Source of the DNA: Eriocheir sinensis
Taxonomy: Eukaryota > Arthropoda > Malacostraca > Decapoda > Varunidae
DNA: 64,000 bases
Assembly (NCBI RefSeq): GCF_024679095.1
Contig: NC_066517.1
Location: 18,972,893-19,036,892 of the forward strand
Reading direction: 5' to 3'
Below are positions 45,663-57,555 of this stretch, piece by piece (within the stretch, counting starts at the first letter, position 1; each line of letters begins with the position of its first letter). The translations under genes and the position numbers were made by a program. The notes below the pieces were generated by a model. The model saw nothing but the letters and a program-made list of their open reading frames with translations, was not told the origin of the DNA and did not search any database.

Positions 45663-46317
45663 GCCGCTGCCCTTGAGGCTGATTAATTGGGTCTGAGGTG
45701 ATGGTGGTTGTGTGTGTGTGTGTGTGTGTGTGTGTACATACATATACGTTCTACAGAAGATATTGTATAGATAGCAAGCAAATTCGAATAAAAAATGCTC
45801 TTCCTCCTCCTCCTCCTCCTCCTCCTCTTCCTTCTCCTCCTTCTTTTTCCCCTCCTTTTCCTCCTCCTCCTCCTATTCACTTCTCTATTGTTTTCCTTCT
45901 GTTGTTTCCTTTCCTGAACTCTATTTTCGTTCTTTCCTCAAATACTGCAACTATTTTTATCATACCTCCTCCTCCTCCTCCTCCTCCTCTTTATTCTTTC
46001 TCTCCTGGTTTCTCTTTTTCTCCTCCTCCATCTCTTTATCTTACCCCGTCTTTCTCCTTCTCCTCCTGTTTATCCCCCCTCCTCCTCGTCCTCCTTCTCG
46101 CTATCCTCTTATAACACAATGAACTTTTGATTTGTTGAGGAAAATTTCGATTCTATCTTCGTACCCGGAAAAGGGAATCGGGTATCTATTTTTGTAGCCA
46201 ATTGTTGTCAGAAACGGCGCGTCTCCGGAGCTTGCTGTCATGCGCGGTGGCGAGGACAGCGAACGCCGCCATAGCAGTTGTGTTTGTGTTACGTTGATGC
46301 GAGAAAAAAAGGAACTC
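45126..46317. other. intergenic, low-complexity tracts
   Basis: No gene. Poly(T) at 45638-45662, (TG)n at 45711-45735, (CTC)n at 45800-45850 and 45965-45990. The Pro-rich open frames are (CCT)n translations. 46155-46190 can form a hairpin (GTACCCGG..GAATCGGGTA). Confidence 0.5.
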
Positions 46318-46758
46318 AGACCCATCTTCTCAAACACTCCGGGGCTTACACACCCACATTTGATACGGGTTTTAGAGTGGTTATTGTGGGTATTTCCATG
46401 GGTGGTTATGTGAGCCTGTGCATCGCTCTGGGTGTTGGCTTTTAAAGGCGATTCCTCACACCCACTGTAATTACGTGTAAAGACTGTAAATATAGTTAAA
46501 ACTCAACGCAAGGTTTTTATATACCAGAGAGAGAGGAAAAAAAGACAGAAGTGAAGGGAATCCGCTCGGCCATATCTGCATCACTTCCAATTCACAACTT
46601 ATGGAACCAACGTAAATGTCTAACAAGCCTGGTGATAACTTGACAAGGCTTCTGCACCATGACTGTGAAAAAGCACTCATGAGAACCCGACTGATCTTCT
46701 TTGTAGCCTTTGGAAATATACTTGTTGTGAGTGCCGAAAGCGTTGGAGAACATGGATC
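46318..46758. mobile_element. M1 MITE, long copy
   Basis: Left end GACCCATCTTCTCAAACACT; right end on the minus strand GATCCATGTTCTCCAACGCT. About 440 bp, twice the usual length, with GTATTTCCATGGGTGGTTAT internally. Confidence 0.7.
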
Positions 46759-47327
46759 TTAAAAAACAATATGGGAGGATGTCGGTGAAATAAGAACATT
46801 ACCAAATAAATGTATAATTGAAAAAAAGAAACACTGAGCGGACCTAGAACCAGTGGAGAGAAGTAAGATCAACTCTATATAGAAAACAGAAAGAAAAACG
46901 TTACCGAACAGATGTAGAAAATAATGGAAAAAACTTTACCGAGTTATAATATATTGAATAAATACGAGGAATACAAGCCTGTCATGAGTTTCCTTTAGTT
47001 TTGCTTGACTTATAACCGAAAGTATAGAGTACACAAACCGTCTTCTCCTTGCGTTAAAAGAAAATGAAAAGGAGAAATAAGAATGTAAAAGAAATATATA
47101 AAGGGAAAAAATAGCAGAATATGAAACAAACCCATTCCTCTTCTTTGCTCAAATAGAAGAGAAATAATAGAAATCGGATAAGATAAGAGAAAATAAGAAG
47201 AAATTTAAACAACCAATCTCTCAGCCAATCAATCCGTCCTGCTGCTGTGAAGGAAAAGGAAACGGAAAAAGAACAGGAAAGACGGACACGCGGTTAAAGG
47301 CGAAGAAAAAGTATTATAACAAAAACC
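46759..47327 (+). promoter_or_regulatory. 5' flank of FkbM copy 2
   Basis: The last about 280 bp are recognisably similar to the upstream region of copy 1, including CTCAGCCAATC and GGAAAGACGGACAC. The rest is AT-rich without genes. Confidence 0.45.
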
Positions 47328-49241
47328 ATGTTGAAAGTGTTGCCAAGGAAGGAGAAATTCTTTAAAGTTTCCTCCCGTTTGCTGTTTCTTGTGACCGCTG
47401 CTCTCTTGGTGATGGTGATGGTGAGTGGCGGAGGGGTGGTGGTGGTGGTGGTGGTTCGTCATGGTAGATGATGATACTAGTAGTAATGGTGGTAATGGTG
47501 GGGATGATGGTAGCTGTGGATAGGGCGAAAAGAAGGAGGGGGAGAGGCGGAGAGGGAGGAAGAACACGAGGAGGAAGAGGGCTGGGGTAGGGGTGAAGGG
47601 CCTGTCTGGAGGTGATGTGCCGTGGCTTCCCTGCAGGTGACGTGGCGGAGAGACACGGAGGAAAGAAGAGACGGCCGCGGCCACGGGAGGAGGAGGAGGA
47701 GGAGGAGGAAGAAGAGGACTGGAGGTGGTGGAGAGCCTGCCTTTTTTATTTATTTATTTTATTTTTTTTTTTAGGTGCTGACTATAGTGCCTGTAGGCTG
47801 TCTTGTGGGATCTCTTGGGTGACCCCAGCCCGTTAGTGGCGCAGACGAATTTTATTTATAGTGGCTACCGTAATATATGACTCTTGCTTAGCCCATGCTG
47901 CCCCCCGGTGCTCCATTTGAATGAAGTCGCTGAAGTTAAGGTTGATTGAAGAAGTGGTCAGCATGTGGGTAATATTCCGTCACTCGGCGATGGTTGAAAA
48001 ACCAGCGTGTTTCGGTGGGACTTGAACCTAGGTCCACGGGCTCATCACGCCCGCACGCTGACCACTCGGCCACCGCCTCCCCTAGGAGATTGATGTTAGT
48101 GCCGCGGCTCTCCTGCAGGTGACGTGGAGTGCGGGGACACGGAGGGAAGAAGAGACGGCTGCGGCCGCAGGAGGAGGAGGCGGAGGACTGGAGGTAGTGG
48201 AGGGCCTGCCTGGAAGCGACGCCCGCGCCGTAGATCTGCTGCAGCGGCACTGGCTCCAGGCGCCCTCCGCGCTGCCCTACAACCTTACCGAGAGTCCCGC
48301 CTACCTGTCTGCTGCCAAGGGTGACACCTGGACCTTCGTGCACCACTACGTGACGCGGCTCTTCGAAGGTGAGATTGATCAAGTGAACAGGTCAATTCGA
48401 CTTCGCTGAGGCGGGGGCGCTGGACGTCCACATACTGTAACTTTCTGACTTTGCTAGTCGCAGGGGACGGGCAACTCAGATTAACTAAACGCAGGTGTTT
48501 CTGATGATATATCATCATCTCCTTGTTCCAGGGCAGCGAGGCGGCTTCTTCGTGGAGGCGGGGGCGCTGGACGGCCAGATGCTGTCCAACTCGCTGTGGC
48601 TGGAGCGGGAGCTGGGCTGGATGGGGCTGCTCGTCGAGCCTGACCCCATGAGTTACTCGTGGCTCGTGACGAAGCACCGCAAGGCCTGGACCTCCAACAC
48701 CTGCCTCTCCCACACGGGCGTCACCAAGGCCTCGGTGCACGTCTCCCTCACGCTGCCCGCGGGCTATCGGGCGCGGCCGTGGTACATGAAGGGATCCTCA
48801 TACGAGTTTGGTGTCACGTTAAACAGCCCAAGTATCAATAAATTCGTCAATGCTGCTGATAAGTCTTATTCGGTAGTCAGCTGCTTCCCTCTGGTCACTT
48901 ATCTACGAGCTCTTAACGTTAGTACGATAGATTTCCTCTCCCTGGACACCCAAGGAAGCGAGATGGAGATCCTGAAGACCATTCCCTGGGACGAGGTGAA
49001 CGTGAGGGCGGTGGTGGTGGAGATTATCGGGTCAAGGACAGGAGCAAGGTTCCTGAGCCACTACATGAAGAGTCTCGGGTTCACTCTGGTGGGTCAGTAC
49101 CACGACAGTGTGTTCGTGAAGGAAGGCGACCCGGCCCTGGACAAGCTGAGGTCAAAGGACGGGTGGGAACTCGTGGTAATAAGCCCGACGGAGGAGGAGT
49201 CGGAGGTCACGACGACTGGTAAAGGTCAGGAAGGTCAATGA
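47328..49241 (+). CDS. Star-like protein with FkbM methyltransferase-type domain, copy 2
   Basis: Three exons: 47328-47420, 48119-48368 and 48532-49241 (phases 0 and 1), 350 aa. Same architecture as copy 1: basic N-terminus, one membrane segment (about 16-31), Gly-rich linker, FkbM domain (GGFFVEAGALDGQ, GLLVEPDP, FLSLDTQGSEMEILK). Against copy 1, exon 3 shows about 23 substitutions and one inserted residue in about 235. Changes cluster in SYEFGVTLNSPSINKFV and in FLSHYMKSLGFTLVGQYHDS. Exon sizes 1-3 are 93, 250 and 710 bp versus 90, 250 and 707 bp. The introns hold a broken duplicate of exon 2's start plus a SINE, and a trace of an exon 3 ghost. Both copies look intact, so both may be expressed. 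Confidence 0.93.
47637..47741 (+). pseudogene. broken duplicate of the exon 2 start in intron 1 of FkbM copy 2
   Basis: CCCTGCAG then GTGACGTGG..GACACGGAGG repeats the true exon 2 start (48119), including its splice acceptor. It is frameshifted within 15 bp, has an expanded (GGA)n, and stops at the SINE tail. If spliced in, it would give a short truncated product. Confidence 0.8.
47742..48083 (-). mobile_element. tRNA-derived SINE, family B
   Basis: Minus strand: GGGGAGGCGGTGGCCGAGTG (A box), GACCTAGGTTCAAGTCCCAC (B box), 3' end AACGGGCTGGGGTCACCCAA, A-rich tail. It sits exactly between the two copies of the exon 2 start. Confidence 0.88.
48400..48440 (+). repeat. short ghost of the exon 3 start in intron 2 of FkbM copy 2
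   Basis: CTTCGCTGAGGCGGGGGCGC followed by TGGACGTCCA matches the real exon 3 (CTTCGTGGAGGCGGGGGCGC). It is the counterpart of the ghosts in copy 1. Confidence 0.65.
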
Positions 49242-49245
49242 GTGC

Positions 49246-49247
<2 letters not shown>

Positions 49248-49314
<67 letters not shown>
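49248..49314. repeat. (TG)n microsatellite just after the FkbM copy 2 stop
   Basis: Starts 7 bp after the stop codon, so it lies within the 3' UTR. Copy 1 has a (TG)n (minus strand) about 65 bp after its stop. Confidence 0.9.
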
Positions 49315-49317
<3 letters not shown>

Positions 49318-49589
49318 TGTTAAGTCACTGTGATGTATTTTTTTACTTGAGTCTATTAATTTAGCTTTGTTTTGCTTTCGCTGTGTTGTCCTATAAATTA
49401 TAATTCCCCTCCCTCCCTTTCCCTCACGTCCGTCGCTGTTTTCTTCTTTTTTTCTTCTATTATTTATCACTTTAGTCTGCACGAATTTACATTATTAATA
49501 TTGTTACTAGAGTGTGAAGTTCCTGCTGTTACGCCGAGCTATTAAAGTGTTATTGTGCATTTAACTTATTATGTACAGTATGTCCAGTC

Positions 49590-49595
49590 AATAAA
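49590..49595 (+). promoter_or_regulatory. AATAAA, likely poly(A) signal of FkbM copy 2
   Basis: Canonical hexamer about 350 bp after the stop. Confidence 0.4.
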
Positions 49596-49639
49596 CTATC
49601 TAACTATCTATCTTTCTCGTTCTCCATATCCTCTCATCC

Positions 49640-50240
<601 letters not shown>

Positions 50241-50744
50241 GAAGGAAAGAAAGGCAGTGAGGGAAACAATACACACTAAGTATATATAAAAAATAGTATA
50301 TTATGGCGAAGGAGGGGAAAAAGGAGGAGGAGGAGGACGAGGAGGATGCGGGTACACTTATCAGGAATATTATTTTATCACATTACCATCCACTCTTCTG
50401 CCTATCCACTTCTTTACACTCCACCACCACCACCACCTCCTCCTTCTCCTCCTCCTCTCTCTCTTTCCTGCTCTTCATTAATGTTACAACGTCTGTCATT
50501 TTCTTCTTCACTTGATCATTACTATTATTATTATCATTGCTGCTGTTGTTGTCATTATTATCATTATTATTATTCATACTAGGTTACTACAGTTATTATT
50601 TTTCCAGGTAGGGTAAAACTGAGTGACTAAAGTAATACAGGACCATGAATTAACAACTTTTTGAGTCTCCCATCAATGATCACAGTCGTTCTTTACATTA
50701 TTATTATTATCATCGATTATTTTTTCTCTCCATCTGGTGTGTAA
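50241..50744. other. intergenic, low complexity
   Basis: (GGA)n, (CCA)n/(CTC)n and (ATT)n patches; no gene. Confidence 0.5.
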
Positions 50745-51560
50745 TATCTTTGCATTCTCTTTATCTTATTCAATTCTTTCTTCTCGTGTTCTGTTGCCCT
50801 TCATATTACTATTATCGTATGTTTTTATTTCTCCTTCTGGTGTCTAATATTTTTTGCGGCCTCTTCTTCTTCTTTAATTCCTTCTGCTCGTGTTCTGTTG
50901 CTCTTCATATTATTATTATCATATGGTTTTTATTTCTCCATCTGTTGTTTAATATTTTTGCGGCTTCTTTTTCTTCTTTAATTCTTTCTGCTCGTGTTCT
51001 GTTGCTCTTCATATTATTATTATCATATGGTTTTTATTTCTCCATCTGGTGTTTAATATTTTTGCGGCTTCTTTTTCTTCTTTAATTCTTTCTGCTCGTG
51101 TTCTGTTGCTCTTTAAATTATTATTATCATATGGGTTTTTTTCTCCATCTGGTGTTTAATATTTTTGCGGCTTCTTTTTCTTCTTTAATTCTCTCTGCTC
51201 GTGTTCTGTTGCTCTTCATATTATTATTATCATATGTTTTTTTTTCTACATCTGGTGTTTAATATTTTTGCGGCTTCTTTTTCTTCTTCAATTCTTTCTG
51301 CTCGTGTTCTGTTGCTCTTCATATTATTATTATCATATGGGTTTTTTTTTCTCCATCTGGTGTTTAATATTTTTGCGGCTTCTTTTTCTTCTTTAATTCT
51401 TTCTGCTCGTGTTCTGTTGCTCTTCGTATTATTATTATCATATGGGTTTTTATTTCTCCATCTGGTGTTTAATATTTTTGCGGCTTCTTTTTCTTCTTTA
51501 ATTCTTTCTGCTCGTGTTCTGTTGCTCTTCGTATTCTTGTTATCGTATCACTTTGATTTT
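50745..51560. repeat. about 105-bp satellite, seven to eight units
   Basis: Each unit has TCTCCATCTGGTGTTTAATA, TTTTTGCGGCTTCTTTTTCT, TTCTGCTCGTGTTCTGTTGC and an (ATT)3ATCATATGG stretch. Units differ by only a few bases. The repeated open frame (LSARVLLLFILLLSYG) is a by-product. Confidence 0.9.
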
Positions 51561-51784
51561 TCCGTCCGGTGTAAGTATCTTTGTTGTCTCTCTATCTTCT
51601 CCTCTTTCTTACTGTGTTCTCTTTTTTACTTGTTTCTCGGTTAATATATATCTTTTTTTTTTAGTTGTGCAGTCTCTTTTCATTTGTTTTTTTCCTTTTC
51701 CTTTCCTGTTTCTTTTCCTTAAATTCTTTGTCCTTGTTTCTCACGATAATTTTTCTGATGTACGTTATTTTTTTTTTCCTGTCG

Positions 51785-52025
51785 TTGTGATGATGATGAC
51801 GATGATGATTCCTTGCAACGATATTCTTATTTTTACGTTGAATATTTTAGCTTCACTTTTTTTTTTTATTGTTTTATTCTTAATTACCAAAGATGCTGAT
51901 GATGACGATGATGATTCCTTGCAACGATATTCTTATTTTTACGCTGAATATTTTAGCTTCACTTTCTTATTTCTTATCGTTTTATTCTTAACTACCAAAG
52001 ATGATGATGATGATGGTGATGATGA
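51785..52025. repeat. two-unit repeat of about 120 bp with (GAT)n
   Basis: GATGATGATTCCTTGCAACG and TTTTTACGYTGAATATTTTA occur twice. The edges are (GAT)n, resembling the start of exon 1 of the next gene. Confidence 0.8.
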
Positions 52026-52134
52026 TAGTGGTGTAGATGACCTTTACTCATACTAGAACTGCTTGCTTAATTACTTCAGTTGACTATTTGACTTTCATTT
52101 TGTTTTCTCTCTTGTTCTTTCTTCCGATATAGTG

Positions 52135-52325
52135 ATGATGATGATGATGATGATGGTGGTGGTGATGGTGATGGTGGATGCGGTGGTCAGCAAAACAACA
52201 CCGCAGGTACGTTTTCTTTCATTACAGTCTTTCTTTTCAAGACTGTTTGTTTGTTCGTCCGTCTGTTCGTCTGGGTGCAATCTGTTGTACTTATCTGAGA
52301 TTACCTGTGCATATCTTCATAATAA

Positions 52326-52404
<79 letters not shown>

Positions 52405-53881
52405 TATTTTTTTTTCTTTTATTCTTTTTAATTTATATTTCTTTTCTTGTATTATTTTATTGTTTATTTGATTTTATATAAATTATATTTTGTGTTATAT
52501 TTTATTTTATATTTTTATTTTATATTTTTATTTTATATAGTTTTATTTATCTTTTCTTTTATTTCTTTTGTTATTTTATTTTACTGTGGGACTAAGGTGA
52601 AGCTTGAATGTCTTGTATTATTTCTTATTTTATCATATGACTGCAAGTTCACAGCATTTACTTTTTACTCACACTGTTTCATTTGGCCAAGACTTCCATT
52701 AAGCATCAAATTTGTTATTTAAAATACTGAATTATGTTACATCTTTATCACCGCTATCAAGTGTATTGTCTATGGACGTGTTCTCACTGTAAAGCTTTTC
52801 ATAGACAGAGGACTGTTTTGTTTTGTTCTCTTTTACCATTAAGCTGCCTTCTTTACTGCAAAAGAAACTGCTAATAAAATATTTTTTTATCCATTTCTTC
52901 TTTTTTTCTTTTCTTTACTGGAAAAGATAACATAATTACCCTATATCCATTTTTCCTTTCTATTTCAGTCTGGTATAACAATCTTTTCACCTCTTTTCTC
53001 TCTTTCTATTTCCGGCGTTGGCAAGTTCAGTTTTTCTCGTCTTTCTGCATATCTAAAGTTCTTGTGTGTATCGCAGGTGTGGAAATTGCCTGCCAGTGCC
53101 CATAGACTAATTGAAAGACAGGTGTATCCGTTTACCTGTCGGGGGAAGACTTACGGCTACTATGCTGACCCTGCTAGTGGTTGTCAGGTAAGAAAAGGGA
53201 GGGGGAGCCAGGTATGAGGAAGGCAAGGTGAGGTAGGGTTAGGCTAAGAAGGTAAGGTTGAAATGGAGATTTGGTAGGGAAAGGAATGAAAGGTAAGAGC
53301 TACAGGTTGCCAGGTAAGGAGAGTGAGGGAGGATAGGATATATAGGATTTTGAGAAAGGACAGTACAGGTATATAGGCGAGGAAGGAAAGGAAAGGTAAT
53401 CGCAGTGCAAGGTAGTGAAGAAGTATGAGTAAGGATGAGAGAAGCAAGATAAATAAACATGCTTCAAGACACAATAGGTAGACAGATATAGAATGAATAG
53501 GAAAGGAAAGAAAAGGTAAGGAAAGGAAACGAAGGGAAAGGAAAGGAAAGGAAATGTAGGGAGAATGCAAAGTAGGAAAGCAATATGGACAAGATAGGAG
53601 ATAAGATAGATGAATAAGCATACACATAGGCAGATAAAATGAAGAGATACATAAACACGAAGATAACAGAAAGATAGATGATATGTAGGTAGTTAGGAAG
53701 AGGTAGACAGAAATCGTACAGAAGAAACAAGCAGATACAGACAAACATCAAGTCACAGGTATCCACACACAGGTCTTCCACATCTGCTACCCATACCTGT
53801 CAACGGATGGGTCCTCGAGACAGGTGTTCAAGTGGTCCTTTACCTGCCCGCCACACACCGTCTTCGATAAGGTGAGTCGAA

Positions 53882-53931
<50 letters not shown>

Positions 53932-54410
53932 GGGGAGAAAGGGAGGTGTCAGGTTACATAGAAAACTTAGTGTCTATATCTTAAAGGGAAACGTTTGTAT
54001 TTTAGAGCTGGGGTGAAACAGATGTCATTTCACTGTATTTGAATTTATTTTTCATTTATATTTCTTGTATTTGCATTTATTGTATAGAAATATGTCACTT
54101 ATTGTAGGATTAAATCTGTTATTGTTTTCCGTCCGATTTATACTCTAATTCTGTTCATATGTAATGTGGTAGTTGAATATTAATATTTCTCCTCGTATTT
54201 ATTCACCCACTTTTGTTTCTCTCTTACATATCTCTTCTTACCTTTCCCCGTCCCTCATCCCCGTCACCCATCACGCACATATGTTTTCCCTCACACCTGC
54301 AGAAGACTCTCACCTGTGCAGTACCTGGGGGGAATGTGCCCTGCGGCGATGACACGAACGACTTCTACTTCGACAGTGATTCCCCTACCTTGAGACGGGA
54401 CGAGATATAG
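52135..54410 (+). CDS. small secreted protein with one chitin-binding type-2 (peritrophin-A) domain
   Basis: Four exons: 52135-52206, 53077-53187, 53773-53871 and 54303-54410. All junctions are phase 0 with good splice sites; 129 aa. The start lies in a run of seven in-frame ATG codons (52135-52155), giving a Met/Val-rich leader (VVVMVMVDAVVS) that could act as a signal peptide. The domain has six cysteines (C45, C60, C66, C86, C99, C108) with GYYADPASGCQVFHIC, FTCPPHTVFDKKTLTC and NVPC, as in CBM14/peritrophin-A. Single-domain proteins of this type (CPAP1-like) bind chitin in cuticle, trachea or gut lining. The C-terminus is acidic (CGDDTNDFYFDSDS). An acceptor-like TTCTTTCTTCCGATATAG immediately precedes the ATGs, so an upstream exon is possible. 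Confidence 0.88.
52327..52403. repeat. (TG)n microsatellite in intron 1 of the chitin-binding gene
   Basis: About 38 TG units. Another (TG)n lies in intron 3 at 53885-53929, and 53215-53740 is purine-rich intron 2. Confidence 0.95.
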
Positions 54411-54411
54411 G

Positions 54412-55022
54412 TCGGAGTTCTCAGACGCTTCCTCGTCTCACATTAACTTCCTAAGGCCTAAGAGGAGATTAATCGCGTTCTCGTTAGTTTGTTTGTTTTT
54501 TACGTTTATGGCACAGCTTTGTAAAACTACCAATACTCATAAATCTACTGGAAATACCCACAACTACGAAAGTCATGTCAAAGGTGTGTGGTTGGGCGCC
54601 GGAATGGTTAAAAAATATGACCCATAGCCTCGCATTCTCAGATATTTTCGGTTCTCACAACGTTCTATAGATCTTGCTCGCAACAACGATTTATAAAGGC
54701 TACAACGGAGATTAGTCGAGTTCTCATGAGTGTTTTCTTGTTCATTTCACACGAACCTTGTTGAACTATCCTTGGGTACAGTCCCAGAACTGAATCACGA
54801 GTACTCAATTTCCTCCCTTTTATTTATTTTCTTTCCTCTCTTTCTTTTTTATTCTTTTCTTTCTCTTCCCAGAACCCAGAGAATAAAAAGCAAAATATAG
54901 ACTACCCTTCCCTTTAAAAATACAAACAATAAAATACGAGAGAAAATGGACTTTGTACATAACACTACCCACGGAAGTACTAACTCACCTCCACGAGAGC
55001 CTCATCAAATAGGAATACGGTG
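54412..55022. mobile_element. M1 MITE copies directly after the chitin-binding gene
   Basis: First copy: GGTCGGAGTTCTCAGACGCT at 54412, two bases after the stop codon, to about 54630 (GGCGCCGGAATGGTTAAAAA). A second starts at about 54636 (CTCGCATTCTCAGATATTTT) and may end near 55020 (CTCATCAAATAGGAATACGG). The 3' UTR and poly(A) signal (AATAAA near 54920) of the gene would then be transposon-derived. Confidence 0.6.
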
Positions 55023-55034
55023 AAGTGGTTTGAT

Positions 55035-57071
55035 TTAGCGTAAATTAGTTTATTACAAATGTGTTTTGAGGATGAGGCTCCACAAACATGAAAAGAAAAA
55101 AAATCACGTTTCCATGACCTGTGCTGGAAAGTCAGGCTGCCTATTAGTAAACCAAGTCTTGCCAATACAACTGAATCTGCAAAATTTCACTCCACGACAC
55201 GATTTTGAACTCCAAAACAGAGGCACAAGACCTCTGATTATTTTTTCAACCCGGTGGCAGGGGATGGAGGCGCCTGGTCTAACCTCCACTTGAACCTGTC
55301 AGTTGAATTTGCATTAGAAAATATGAATACACACCTACACGTCCGGTCCAGCCATCCGATAGCCTAATAGTTAAGCAGCTGTAGCGCATACTCCCAATTC
55401 TACATTTACATTCTCTTTACCTGTAGGCTACACTTGAATCTGCAATTATCCTAACGACACTATTTCACACATGCAAATTATGAAAAGCAAATTATTATAG
55501 TAAACCGTCTTGCCTATACCCTTGAGCTTGCAATTTTCCCTCCACGACCCGATTTCCGAACTCTAGGGTAGGCTATTTGCACACTTGACTTCCCCCTCTA
55601 TATGCCCCTTGTAAACCAGTCCCAAACGAGACAAAGAAACTCTGCTGAATCCTTATTATACAACGCTTGGCAGGTGAAGGAGGCGCCACAGACGGTGCTC
55701 GGGGGCGGGGCGGCGGAGGGCGAGGCTACTCTCATTTGTTGGGGCCGGACGCGCTGAGGCTACGGCCAGTCCTGACTGACCGTCGGATCCCCCGCAGAGA
55801 AAGTTGACCTCGGCCTCCCCGCCCCGAGGACACGCCATAGCGATGCTACGGGCAGTCCTCGGAAGAAACAGAATACAGGAGGAGGGACGCACCGGGAGGG
55901 GCCCCGAAACGCGTCCCGCCTGCTCAGAGTCCGGGCCGCATCTGAAGGACTGAAGGTGGAGGGAAGAAAAATGTAAAACGTAATCAAAGTTAAAGCGTCG
56001 ACCTGGTTCACGGGATTCATTACGAACCCTTTATTATTCTCTTGAAGTATTCATTTATATTTAGGCGAGTAGTGTCAGAGGTGTGGCTGTTAGATGAGTG
56101 GCCCATGCAGATGAAATTAAGAGTTAGCTTATGCGAATATAACTGAAAGGCTTATATGGAAATTTCATAGATGGAAAAGAAACATAGTGAGTAAAGTTTG
56201 TTTTAAGGATGAGTTAGCAAAATAGGAAAATAATAAAGGGCTCGTAATGAATCCCGTGAACCAGGTCGACGCTTTAACTTTGATTACGTTTTACATTTTT
56301 CTTCCCTTCACCTTCAGATGCGGCCCGGACTCTGAGCAGGCGGGACGCGTTTCGGAGCCCGTCCCGGGGCGTCCCTCCTCCTCCTGTATTCTGTTTCTTC
56401 CGAGGACTGCCCGTAGCATCGCTATGGCGTGTCCTCGGGGCGGGGAGGCCGAGGTCAACTTTCTCTGCGGGGGATCCGACGGTCAGTCAGGACTGGCCGT
56501 AGCCTCAGAGCGTCCGGCCCCAACAAATGAGAGTAGCCTCGCCCTCCGCCGCCGAGCACCGTCTGTGGCGCCTCCTTCACCTGCCAAGCGCTATAATAAA
56601 GGGACTCAGAAATCTCGTGCATTGTTTGTAGTCTGGAAATCGTGTCGTTAGGGATGATTGCAGGTCCAGGTTTTTAGGCACGGTAAATGGTTGGGAACAT
56701 ACCCTTGAGCTGGTTTAATAATAGGCTATCGGAGGAATGGACCAGACGGGTAGCTGTTTTTATTTTTCACAGTGCAAATACAACTGGCAGGTTCAAAAGG
56801 AGTTAGACCAGGCGGCTCCTTCCTCTGCCAATGGGGTGGAAAAAAGGATTCAGAGTTCTCTTGTCTCAGTTTGGGGCTCGGAAATCGTGTCGTGGAGAGA
56901 AAATTTGCAGGTTGAAGAGTGTAGGGAAGACTTGGTGTAGCCTACAAATAGACTACCGGACGTTTCCAGCACAATATATCTAATACCAATTAAATTTTCA
57001 AGTGAAATTTCTCTTTTTCCATCTTTTTGATAACTCATCCTCAACAATTATAATAGGCTAATTTACGTTAA
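55035..57071. mobile_element. 2-kb fold-back (long inverted repeat) element
   Basis: The two halves are reverse complements around a loop at about 56040-56240. The inner arms (55640-56035 and 56245-56640) are GC-rich and highly similar (e.g. CCCGTGAACCAGGTCGACGC; CGGTCAGTCAGGACTGGCCG). The outer arms (55035-55640 and 56640-57071) are AT-richer and more diverged, but pair through GTTAGACCAGGCG, AAATCGTGTCGTGGAG and AGGCTATCGG to the tips CTAATTTACG. The left arm has an extra sub-repeat of about 170 bp. No transposase is present. The mirror-image open frames at 56020-55656 and 56247-56651 exist because the arms are copies. A fold-back DNA transposon is the best fit; a palindromic duplication is the alternative. 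Confidence 0.8.
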
Positions 57072-57555
57072 GGGAGCGTCGGCCATGTTCATTCTTGGTG
57101 GGGACACCGTTTTTGTAGATTTTCTGTGGTGAATGTCTAAAGCTGTACTTTCTCATGGTGTAGAATTCCTCCACAAAATATTTAATTCCCAACCATTTTA
57201 AAGAGGTATCAGGATTCACGATTTGTAATTTCCTTAAATTTTTGTGTTTTCTAGTGGGTGATACTCCATTCAGAGGCTACGTGAATAGTGAAAAATATGG
57301 AGTTAATTAAATGGAAGTGATGAAGGGTGGGGAGACGATGGAAGGTATGATACATAATTATGATTGTTTTAGTCTTGTTTCATATAAAACACTAATAGAG
57401 CAGTTAAAAGTTTTATACGCGGATACAGAGTGCAAAGTACCAGCCTCTGCCTTTATTAATAAATGTCTAGCTAACCTGTTCTCCTTTACGTGTTTTGTTA
57501 TGGCATATTTCCCTGATGATCACCGTTACCAGGGTGTTCTGAAGGTGCGGGAGTC
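57072..57555. other. intergenic, no supported gene
   Basis: An 82-codon open frame at 57311-57559 has ordinary composition but no recognisable domain and no splice or promoter context. Confidence 0.4.

Noticed and set aside
50750..51644. Repeating hydrophobic open frame resembling a multi-pass membrane protein
   Set aside because: Generated by a 105-bp T-rich satellite whose unit length is divisible by three.
56247..56651. 134-codon open frame in the right arm of the palindrome, with a similar one mirrored at 56020-55760
   Set aside because: The two frames are just the two copies of a GC-rich arm. They diverge by frameshifts and have no domain or splice context.
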